NCBI GenBank assembly: GCA_002440665.1
Contig: DJUX01000014.1
Span: 1-64,000 of the forward strand
Length of the DNA: 64,000 nucleotides
Direction: 5' to 3'
From: Dechloromonas sp. UBA6271
Lineage (GTDB): Bacteria; Pseudomonadota; Gammaproteobacteria; Burkholderiales; Rhodocyclaceae
The notes below the pieces were generated by a model. It was not told the DNA's origin, did not search any database, and saw nothing but the letters and a program-made list of their open reading frames with translations. Position 1 is the first letter of the stretch. Every line of letters starts with the position of its first letter. A program made the translations under genes and the position numbers. Positions 34,630 through 42,500 of this stretch are shown one piece after another.

Positions 34630-34942
34630 GTTCGCGCTGCCAACTTTTCAAAAAAGCAAAGCGCTCCCGATTAGTCAGGACACCGGCAAACGGTGACGAC
34701 TGGCGCAGAGCGGCAGCTTTCTGAGAATCTTCAACAGCCATGGCCAAACAAGCCTCGACCCCCTGATCGATCAAGCGCTCCCACTCCTCAAGATAGGGCT
34801 GAGAGGCAATGCTCACCGTCCCGCGCCATCGCACCACTGTCTTTCGCGCCTTCTCCAACAGAGCGGGATCACGCATGACTCGCTCTGCAACCAAGCGGTG
34901 GAGGGCAAGGCTACGCTCATCAATTTCCTGATGCGTTCTCAT
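34619..34942 (-). CDS. Small helical partner of the nucleotidyltransferase (possible antitoxin)
   Basis: A 107-residue charged helical protein (MRTHQEIDERSLALHRLVAERVMRDPALLEKARKTVVRWRG... NRERFAFLKSWQREHEA). It overlaps the nucleotidyltransferase start by 11 bp, which indicates translational coupling. The two-gene arrangement resembles mobile toxin-antitoxin-like cassettes, but no partner function has been shown here. The start at 34942 has a GAGGG site. Confidence 0.65.
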   Translation of the reverse strand: MRTHQEIDERSLALHRLVAERVMRDPALLEKARKTVVRWRGTVSIASQPYLEEWERLIDQGVEACLAMAVEDSQKAAALRQSSPFAGVLTNRERFAFLKSWQREHEA

Positions 34943-34990
34943 AGAACACCCTCGTTCAAGCAACATTTCACATCATGTACCGTAGTGAGC

Positions 34991-35096
34991 CAAAACAAAA
35001 GGCGCCCGCAGGTGCCTTTAATTGAAGCCAAGCCAGGATCAAGCAACAGCCATCTGGGCAGACAGACGGCTCTTGGTGCGAAAAGCCTTGTTCTTG
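34991..35096 (-). pseudogene. Decayed copy of the rpsT 3' end and terminator
   Basis: This stretch aligns in the same orientation with 35857-35966, the terminator and last codons of rpsT. Shared blocks include the AGGCxCCCGxAGGTGCCTTT hairpin, CTGGGC.GACAG.CGGCTCTTGGTGCG and AAGCCTTGTTCTTG. The copy has small deletions and no open frame. With the intact rpsT it forms direct repeats flanking vapBC. Confidence 0.8.
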
Positions 35097-35139
35097 CCAG
35101 CACAGGCGGGCGCAGCTCTCGGAATTTGTGCACCCGACA

Positions 35140-35168
35140 TTGACAGTAATGTAGTTTTGCATTACTTT
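35140..35168 (+). promoter_or_regulatory. vapBC promoter with embedded inverted repeat
   Basis: TTGACA at 35140-35145 and TACTTT at 35163-35168 are separated by 17 bp. Overlapping them is AGTAATG (35145-35151) - 8 nt - CATTACT (35160-35166), a perfect inverted repeat well placed for autoregulation by the VapB dimer. The local sequence is clearly AT-richer than its surroundings. Confidence 0.65.
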
Positions 35169-35204
35169 AATGTACATCGATCAAGAAACCATGAGGACAT
35201 CACC

Positions 35205-35456
35205 ATGACCACACTGACCGTTACCGCACGAGGGCAAGTGACGTTTAGAAAAGACGTGCTGCAACACCTCGGCATCAGGCCCGGTGAAAAGATCGAGCTG
35301 GATTTACTGCCGGATGGTCGGGGCATACTCAAAGCATCCCGGCCTGCCGGAACGATTGATGGCTTCGTCGGATTGCTCGCGGGCCGGACAGGGAAAGTTG
35401 CCACCATTGAAGAAATCAACACAGCGACCGCGCAAGCCTGGGCCGGTAAAGAATGA
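35205..35456 (+). CDS. vapB: AbrB/VapB-type antitoxin
   Basis: An 83-residue antitoxin with an N-terminal AbrB/MazE swapped-hairpin DNA-binding domain (MTTLTVTARGQVTFRKDVLQHLGIRPGEKIEL) and a C-terminal segment that would wrap the toxin (GFVGLLAGRTGKVATIEEINTATAQAW). The stop overlaps the toxin ATG (ATGA). ATG 35205 is chosen because it starts the AbrB domain exactly. Confidence 0.9.
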   Translation: MTTLTVTARGQVTFRKDVLQHLGIRPGEKIELDLLPDGRGILKASRPAGTIDGFVGLLAGRTGKVATIEEINTATAQAWAGKE

Positions 35457-35848
35457 GGGTCGTTGTTGACACCAATGTACTTGTTCGCGCTGTCGTGTGT
35501 GACGACCCCGCACAAGCGAGCATCGCCGCCAAGGTCTTGATCGATGCCGAATTGATTGCGGTTGCGTTACCGTGCCTGTGCGAATTGGTGTGGGTGCTGC
35601 TCAGAGTCTATAACCTCCAACCCGCCGACGCGGCCAACGCAATCCGTGCGCTGCTTGTCGTCGCAAACGTGGAAGTAAACCGGCCCGCCGTAGAGGCTGG
35701 ACTTTTGCTGCTCGAAGCGGGCGGGGATTTCGCCGATGGCGTCATTGCCGACGAGGGGAACTGGCTCGGCGGGGAAACCTTCGTCTCCTTCGACAAAAAG
35801 GCAGTTGCGCTTCTCACGGCGCAAGGTCAATCAGCCCGCCTTTTGTGA
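35453..35848 (+). CDS. vapC: PIN-domain ribonuclease toxin VapC
   Basis: A 131-residue PIN-domain toxin. The acidic metal-binding residues are Asp6 (VVDTNVLVR), Glu44 (CELVWVLL), Asp95 (FADGVIA) and Asp114 (SFDKKAV). VapC toxins cleave tRNA or rRNA and are neutralised by VapB. It overlaps vapB by 4 bp and ends just before the rpsT terminator. Confidence 0.92.
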   Translation: MRVVVDTNVLVRAVVCDDPAQASIAAKVLIDAELIAVALPCLCELVWVLLRVYNLQPADAANAIRALLVVANVEVNRPAVEAGLLLLEAGGDFADGVIADEGNWLGGETFVSFDKKAVALLTAQGQSARLL

Positions 35849-35860
35849 GCAAGTTTCAAC

Positions 35861-35887
35861 AAAAAGGCACCCGAAGGTGCCTTTTCT
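35861..35887. terminator. rpsT/vapC bidirectional terminator
   Basis: AAAAAGGCACC-CGAA-GGTGCCTTTT is a compact hairpin with A/T flanks on both sides. It terminates rpsT on the minus strand and vapBC on the plus strand. Confidence 0.85.
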
Positions 35888-35905
35888 GTTTTTGCCGCAC
35901 GAAGA

Positions 35906-36175
35906 TTAGGCGGCAGCCAGCGCCTTGATCTGGGCTGACAGGCGGCTCTTGGTGCGTGAAGCCTTGTTCTTGTGGATGATCTTCTTGTCGGCGATGCGGT
36001 CGAGGACCGCAACGGACTGCTGAAAGACACCCTGAGCGGCGGCTTTGTCGCCGGCGTCGATAGCCTGGCGCACACGCTTGATCGCGGTACGCAGGGTCGA
36101 ACGCAGGCTGGCGTTGTGGGAGCGCTGCTTGTCAGCTTGACGGGCGCGCTTGCGGGCTTGTGCGCTGTTGGCCAT
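35906..36175 (-). CDS. rpsT: 30S ribosomal protein S20
   Basis: An 89-residue basic helical protein (MANSAQARKRARQADKQRSHNASLRS...SRTKSRLSAQIKALAAA) that binds 16S rRNA. Length is normal. It is transcribed alone from the AT-rich region near 36180-36230, which contains TATATT on the minus strand. Its 3' end is duplicated in decayed form at 34991-35096. Confidence 0.98.
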   Translation of the reverse strand: MANSAQARKRARQADKQRSHNASLRSTLRTAIKRVRQAIDAGDKAAAQGVFQQSVAVLDRIADKKIIHKNKASRTKSRLSAQIKALAAA

Positions 36176-36261
36176 GTAAGTATTTCCGATAGCAAAAAAT
36201 ATAAGCGCACAATGATAACAAAGTACGGAATTGGCCGCAATTCAAAATTGCAGAATTTCCG

Positions 36262-36858
36262 TCACTCGACATCGATACGCATCAGAATCGACGCCGCCGT
36301 CACTTGCCCACCTTTCACTGCCGGTTTGAACCTGGCCGCAGTGAATCTTTTTGCCAGCAGTTCGGCCGTCTCGGCCGGCAGGTCAGAATAGATCACTTCG
36401 ACATTGCCTGGCACACCCTGATCATCGACCTCCAGAGCAAGGATTATGAATCCAGTCACCCGGAAATCGGCAATTTCCGTGTCCACCTCCGACACCAGCT
36501 CTGGTGCCGCATCATTCGGAACGCGCGGGAGACCGCCGCCCTTCGGCTTGTCTATCGTCCGCACGGCAACCGGCCTCTCGGCAGTCACCTCGTGGTCGGC
36601 GACGACAGCCTCTCCTCGCGGGGCAAGATGCACTTCCAGGCGAGCTATCCGCCCGACCGGGTCCGCCGCAGCATTAATTGCAGGAAACCACGTTCCACCA
36701 TCAAACAAAATGAAACATGCGCAGTGGAATACCAGTGAAATCAGAAAATAACGCGCCAAACCTCGCCCGAACCACGAAACCCGGCCGCAAGGCACTGCTT
36801 CATCGCAATTGCCGCCCATCGCTTTCCGACAACCGTATGTCAAGACCATTGTTCCCAA
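36262..36858 (-). CDS. TonB C-terminal-like hypothetical protein
   Basis: A 198-residue protein with one N-terminal membrane anchor (~residues 34-50, YFLISLVFHCACFILF) and a C-terminal domain resembling the TonB C-terminus (FIILALEVDDQGVPGNVEVIYSDLP...FTAARFKPAVKGGQVTAASILMRIDVE). The linker is short and not notably proline-rich, so it may be a TonB-like protein of other function. The frame begins with TTG at 36858; an ATG at 36849 is an equally good start. It is divergent from the pilin operon. Confidence 0.65.
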   Translation of the reverse strand: MGTMVLTYGCRKAMGGNCDEAVPCGRVSWFGRGLARYFLISLVFHCACFILFDGGTWFPAINAAADPVGRIARLEVHLAPRGEAVVADHEVTAERPVAVRTIDKPKGGGLPRVPNDAAPELVSEVDTEIADFRVTGFIILALEVDDQGVPGNVEVIYSDLPAETAELLAKRFTAARFKPAVKGGQVTAASILMRIDVE

Positions 36859-36920
36859 GCAACCCGGATTGCACTATAAACAACATTGCCAAAACATGTT
36901 TCACCGCCAGTATCCCGACC

Positions 36921-37484
36921 ATGACCGTTAATCGATTCACTCCCGGCTTGACCCACTCGCAGCGGCGAAGTATCCGCGGCTTCACGCTGATCGAGTTAAT
37001 GATGACCATTCTCGTGCTTGCAACCATCCTGTTGCTGGCGGTGCCTGGCTACCGGAGCTTTGTAAACAGCAACCGCCTGACCGCACAGGCCAATGAGTTG
37101 GTCAGCGATTTTTCGATGGCACGCAGCGAGGCGGGCGCACGCAGTCGGCAGGTACAGGCCTGCATCGCCGCCTCCTCCACGTCATGTGCGACGACTGGCA
37201 GCGACTGGGCGGCCGGCCGCATCGTCTGGGTCGACACCAATGGCAACGGCTCGCTGGATGCCCCTGGAGAAATCATCAAATACGTTCCGCCCCTGGATGG
37301 AGGCGTCACCTTGGTAGCCAGCGGGCCGTCGAATACCGCTTCGTTGATTTTCCAGCCCTACGGCGGCGTCACGGGCGGCAGCACCTGGACGTTCAAGCTG
37401 TGCGTGCCGGGCGATACCAAGGGGCGTCAGGTGGCCATGCCGATCACCGGTCGCGCCACCGCTTCGCGAATAGACAATTGTTGA
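36921..37484 (+). CDS. fimT: FimT/GspH-type minor pseudopilin
   Basis: A 187-residue type IV pilin-like protein. The prepilin peptidase site and helix are RGFTLIELMMTILVLATILLLAVPGYRSFV, with Glu5 of the mature form, followed by a GspH-like domain (LVSDFSMARSEAGARSRQVQACIAAS, ending ITGRATASRIDNC). The ATG at 36921 gives a 19-residue leader. A TATAAA at 36875-36880 may be the -10 box of the operon. It is the first of six minor-pilin genes. Confidence 0.88.
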   Translation: MTVNRFTPGLTHSQRRSIRGFTLIELMMTILVLATILLLAVPGYRSFVNSNRLTAQANELVSDFSMARSEAGARSRQVQACIAASSTSCATTGSDWAAGRIVWVDTNGNGSLDAPGEIIKYVPPLDGGVTLVASGPSNTASLIFQPYGGVTGGSTWTFKLCVPGDTKGRQVAMPITGRATASRIDNC

Positions 37485-38104
37485 TGGACAAGACAATCAT
37501 GAACTCCCCTGCTCTCCGCAGCCCGCAACATGGCGTGACCATGCTCGAGGTGCTGATCGCTATTGTTGTCCTGTCGTTCGGCATGCTCGGCATGCTCGGG
37601 CTACTGACCAACGGCCTCAAGATGACCTCCAGTTCGCAATACCGGACCATCGCCGCGCAGCAGTTGACTGCAATAGCCGACATGATCAGCGCCAATCCCG
37701 ATATCTCCTTTGCGTATGCTGCTCTCCCTTCGAACAGCGCAGTTACTTCAAACTGCCTCACGGCTACAGGCTGCGCCACGACTGTCAGCACCCTGACAAC
37801 GACAACCGGCACCCCACCTGTAACAACCACTACTACCAGCCTCTCTTCTACCGCCTTACCACAGACCGACTACGAACTTTGGCGGCAAAATCTGGCGATG
37901 CTACCGCAGGGAGTGGGCGTCGTTTGTCTTGACTCCACGCCAGCAGATGGAAATTCCGCCAACTTTGCCTGCGACAATTCCGGCCGGTTGACCGTAAAAA
38001 TCTGCTGGAACGAGCAGGGCCGGGTCGCCATTTCCGGCGGCGGCGGCAGTGGCGGTGCCGCCAGCGCCAGCGCACAAGATACTTGTCTGGTAACACAGCT
38101 ATGA
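37484..38104 (+). CDS. pilV: Type IV pilus minor pilin PilV
   Basis: A 206-residue pilin-like protein with the motif HGVTMLEVLIAIVVLSFGMLGMLGLLTNGLK (cleavage after Gly, conserved Glu) and a Thr-rich middle (VSTLTTTTGTPPVTTTT). ATG 37484 overlaps the fimT stop; MNSPALRS at 37499 is an alternative start. The C-terminus is Gly/Ser-rich with paired Cys. It is part of the priming complex with PilW, PilX, PilE and PilY1. Confidence 0.87.
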   Translation: MDKTIMNSPALRSPQHGVTMLEVLIAIVVLSFGMLGMLGLLTNGLKMTSSSQYRTIAAQQLTAIADMISANPDISFAYAALPSNSAVTSNCLTATGCATTVSTLTTTTGTPPVTTTTTSLSSTALPQTDYELWRQNLAMLPQGVGVVCLDSTPADGNSANFACDNSGRLTVKICWNEQGRVAISGGGGSGGAASASAQDTCLVTQL

Positions 38105-38970
38105 TCGCCATGATCCCGAATCGAGCCAAGGGCTTTACCCTTATCGAGTTGATGGTCGCGCTGGTCATCGGCCTGCTGGTGACGCTGGTGGTGCTGCAGG
38201 CCTACCTCGGCGGACTGGGCACGCAGCGGGCGCAGACCGATGCCGCCCGGGCGCAGGAATCCTCGCGCATCGCCTTCGACCTGCTCGCCCATTCCCTCCG
38301 GCAAGCCGGCTACAAAAACCCCAAGGCACCGGGGCTGGGGTTTTGCGACAGCACGACCGAGCGCATCGCCACCATCAACGATCCGGCAACCATCAGCCCG
38401 ACGGCGGCAACCCTGGTGGGATCGACGGTAACGATTGCCAATAACAGCGATGCCGTCAAGGTCAGGTACTTTGGCGAAGGCCTTCCGGTCGCCCCGTTCA
38501 CGACCGACAACTCGATCCGCGACTGCCTGGGCAACCCGGTGGCCCCGAACGTGCTGGCCGAAGACACGTTCTTCGTTGCTGCCGATGCGAACAACAACAA
38601 CGAGCCGACGCTGTTTTGCTACACGACCAACGCTGCCACCCGGGGCAATGTGCCGCTGGTGGCCGGGGTCGAGAGCATGCAAATACTCTACGGCGACGAC
38701 AACGACGCCGACGGCATCGTCAATCGCTACATCCACGGCGGGAGCATCTCTGCCCCCAACAATATCCGCAGCGTCAAGCTGTCGATCATCGCCCGGACAC
38801 CCGGCGCCAGTGCCGTCGACCGTTCGGCGCAGCAAATAAACCATTTCGGGGCTGACTATTCAAGCGTTGCGAGCGGCGATGCTGGAATGATTTTCACCAC
38901 GCCAAGCGATGGCCGGACCCGGCGGCACACCAGCACGACCATCGCCCTGCGCAACCTTTGTCCTGTCTGA
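38101..38970 (+). CDS. pilW: Type IV pilus minor pilin PilW
   Basis: A 289-residue pilin-like protein with leader MIAMIPNRAKG and helix FTLIELMVALVIGLLVTLVVLQAYLG. It contains SSRIAFDLLAHSLRQAGYKN, typical of PilW, and GVESMQILYGDDNDADGIVNRY near residue 200. The start overlaps the pilV stop (ATGA). Confidence 0.9.
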   Translation: MIAMIPNRAKGFTLIELMVALVIGLLVTLVVLQAYLGGLGTQRAQTDAARAQESSRIAFDLLAHSLRQAGYKNPKAPGLGFCDSTTERIATINDPATISPTAATLVGSTVTIANNSDAVKVRYFGEGLPVAPFTTDNSIRDCLGNPVAPNVLAEDTFFVAADANNNNEPTLFCYTTNAATRGNVPLVAGVESMQILYGDDNDADGIVNRYIHGGSISAPNNIRSVKLSIIARTPGASAVDRSAQQINHFGADYSSVASGDAGMIFTTPSDGRTRRHTSTTIALRNLCPV

Positions 38971-38971
38971 C

Positions 38972-39541
38972 ATGGGAAATCAGCATATGACTCACCCTTC
39001 CCCGCTATCGATACCCGATCATCCGCGCCAACGCGGCGTCGCGTTACTCACTGCGCTGATCTTCCTTGTCGTACTGACCCTCCTGGGCATTGGCGTCTAT
39101 GCGACCACCACCTCGGAAGAAAAAATGGCGCGCAATTTCCGCGACAAGGAAATCGCCCTGCAGGCCGCCGAAGCAGCGATCAATGAGGCGAAGATACTGA
39201 TCACCGGCAGTTTCCAGAGCGGCGGCACCCAGAGATTCCCGCTTTCGGACGCCTCGTGTTATTCCAGCACGTCGGTGGTCGGCTTCTCGTGCGACCCGAC
39301 ACTCAATGCCGCCACCCTCGACCTGTTTTCCGGCAGCGTCACCGGCGCCCCGCTCAATCAGATCGGCAGCGACTCGCCGGCAATTACCGGCGTCGTCAGC
39401 CAGCCCCGTTACCTGGTCATCTGGCAGAACCCGACGGTTTGCGGCGCAAGCAACACCGGTACCTGCTTCCGGATCATCGCCCAGGGCCGCGGGCGCCTGC
39501 CGAACACCCGGGTCAATCTCGTCGAACTCTTTACCTACTGA
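38972..39541 (+). CDS. pilX: Type IV pilus assembly protein PilX
   Basis: A 189-residue minor pilin of the PilX type. Its N-terminal helix is RQRGVALLTALIFLVVLTLLGIGVYATT without the canonical Glu5, as in other PilX proteins, followed by EKMARNFRDKEIALQAAEAAINEA. A paired-Cys C-terminal region is present. Starts at 38972 or 38987 are both possible. Confidence 0.88.
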   Translation: MGNQHMTHPSPLSIPDHPRQRGVALLTALIFLVVLTLLGIGVYATTTSEEKMARNFRDKEIALQAAEAAINEAKILITGSFQSGGTQRFPLSDASCYSSTSVVGFSCDPTLNAATLDLFSGSVTGAPLNQIGSDSPAITGVVSQPRYLVIWQNPTVCGASNTGTCFRIIAQGRGRLPNTRVNLVELFTY

Positions 39542-39574
39542 TCATCCCCCTCGCACATGTCGGAGGAACGCACC

Positions 39575-42500
39575 ATGTCACGCAACCTGAAATCGCTGTC
39601 GCTCGGCCTAGCTGGACTAGTCTGCGCCTTGCCGGCGCTCGCCGGCACCTTGAGCGACTCGCCGCTGTTCCTGCAATCGGCCGTACCGCCCAACGTGCTG
39701 TTCTCGCTCTCGGTCGAATTCCCGACGGCAAATACCGCTGCCTATCAGGGGACTAACGACTATTCCGAAACCAATACGTATCTGGGCCTTTTCGACCCCG
39801 ACAAGTGCTATACCTACAACAGCACAAACAGCTGGTTTTCGCCAGCGGCGCAGGCAACCAGCCACGCCTGCAGCGGCCAGTGGAGCGGCAATTTCCTGAA
39901 CTGGGCCAGCATGACCGGCCTTGACGAATTCCGCTTTGCGATGACCGGCGGCGACCGCTACGTGGATACGGCCACGCAAACCGTGCTGCAAAGAACCTAT
40001 CAAAGCGGACAAGGCGGCACCAGCAATTTCCCGCAGAAGACCTATCAGGGTGCCACGGCTACACCCTTTGCCGCCACGATTGCCCTGACCATCGACAATC
40101 AGGGGCTGGGTACGCAGATGCGGGTAAGCGATAGTGGTAGCGCGACTGCAGACTGCTCATCCCCAACATTGTCCGGCACCACCTTTTCGTGCAACCTCGC
40201 TACACGAACGACGCCCGCCGCAACCGGTACCTGCACCAGCTGGACCGGAGCCGGAACCCAGAGCAACCCCTACCGCTGTTCGACCTTTGGCGCGTTTTCC
40301 GGAGTTTTCTCACTGGCAGGAGTACCGACAGGCACGGCAGGCACCAAGTCCAACGCCGCGACGACCAGCACCGACACGGTCACCTGCACGAACCCAAGCG
40401 TCTCGGGCAGCACTTTCAACTGTACCCTGACCGATACGGCAAGCAATGTCGGTTCGTGCAACGCCTGGTCAGGCAGTGGCACGTCCTCCCAGCCATTCTA
40501 TTGTTCCAATTTCGGCGCGTTCGGCAACTCGACCTTTGCCACGACCACGCGCGCCACTGCCAGCACCTACACACAGACCGCGACGGCTTCAAACACTGCC
40601 AACGTCGACCAGAATACATGTTCGATGTCGTCGAGCAGCCCATACACAATTACTTGTACGTTGCAGTCCCCGTCGACTGGAAATATCACTTGCATCCCAA
40701 ATGCTACAGGAGATCTCGGTAACGGCACTGGGCGTTATTGTGGTGCAAATTCAACCTGGACATTCAGCGCCTCGGGTTCAACCTATTCCAGCCACAACAA
40801 CAGCAGCACCCGCCGTGGAGGATCGGGAAACCGGTACTATCCACCAAGCCGAGTCACCTTCAATACCCAGACGACCACGACCTTCTACTACACTCCCTCG
40901 TACTCTGGCACCGACACCAGCAACGCCTTCTGGTACTACTCCGATTATTCGCTGGCTTTCGGCAACAGTGCGCTCTATCAGGTCCGTGCCGAAGTCTGCC
41001 AGCCGACGCCGGCCACCGGGACATCACGCGAAACCAACTGCGTCAAGTACGGCACCAGCAGCTACAAGCCGGTGGGCGAGGTCCAGCGTAACGGCGAAAA
41101 AATGCGCTTCGGCCTCTTCTCCTACTACAACGCGAACGACATCGACAATGCGGTGATGCGTTCCAAGGCAAAGTATGTCGCCCCGCTCAAATGGTCGTCT
41201 TCCGGAGGCTCAGTGACCAATACCGCTGCCGAATGGAATGCGGCGGACGGCACCCTGGTGACCAACCCAGATCCGAGCACAACCCAGACATCCTCCGTTA
41301 CCTATAGCAAATCCGGCGTCATCAACTATGTCAACCAGTTCGGAACGGTATCCCAAAACTACAAAACTTATGACAATGTCGGCAAGCTTTATTATGAAAC
41401 GCTGAAGTATCTGCGTGGATCGTCACCGACTACGGCCTTCTACACCCGGGCGACGGCCGGCAACAGCGACGGATTCCCGGTTATCACGACCTGGGACGAT
41501 CCGGTGCAATACTGGTGTCAGAAAAACTACATCATCGCCATGGGCGACACCCATACCCACTGCGACAAGCGCCTGCCTGGCGGCACGAGCACAAGCTATG
41601 GCGCAGGGCAATGCACCGGCAACAGCCAGACGTCAGACCTGGGAAGCCTCGGGGGTGACTCCTCGATCAACGTCGCCACGATGACCAATGCACTGGGCAC
41701 TCTGGAAGGCTACAGCAACCTGGCCAACACGTTCGGCTTCTCCGGCAGCGCCAGTTTCTATATGTCCGGCCTTTCCTACTGGGCGGCGAAAGACGGTTTC
41801 CGCACGATCACCGACTCAGCAGGTATCAGTCATCTGATCAAGGCCAAGACCTATGTCATCGACGTTCAGGAATATGGTGACAAGGGCGCTCCAGGCAGCG
41901 GCTGGCCCGGTTCCCAATACTGGCTGGCAGCGAAATATGGCGGCGTAAACAACCCGCCGCCGCAAAATCCTCCCCTCGGCGATTTTACCTTCGACTCCAG
42001 CGGCAACCCCCTGTACTGGTCGAAGACAATGCCGGGCTATACCGGTGCCTGGCCGTTGGGGCTGCTCCCGGCCGGCAACCCGGCGGACATGATCGCCGCG
42101 GTCAGAGGTGCGCTGTCGTCCATCGCCTCGCAAACCGGCGCCGGTTCGGCTGTGGGTGTGTCGACGGGTGACCTGCGTACCGGCAACGGCACCAACCTGT
42201 TCAGCGCGACTTACAACACCGCCGGCTGGTTCGGCGACGTCAGGGCTTATACGCTGAACAGCAACCTGTCCATTTCGACCGCCCCGACGTGGTCTGCCTC
42301 AAGATACCTGAACCCGACGACACTGAATGCTACCGGCTCCGGTAATTGGGCAAACCGCCGCATTCTGACCTTCCATGACGGCCTGACGGCCAGCGGAACG
42401 GCAGACACTGACCCGCTTGGCCGGCAGGGCGGCGACTTCCAGACATCGAGTTCTTCTGGAAGCCTGGCCTTCGGCACCGGGTTCTCCGCCCGCCAGCAGG

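Noticed and set aside
41001..42000. Possible separate gene or von Willebrand A domain within PilY1
   Set aside because: The frame is continuous and no MIDAS (DxSxS) motif is visible; the region is ordinary PilY1 sequence.
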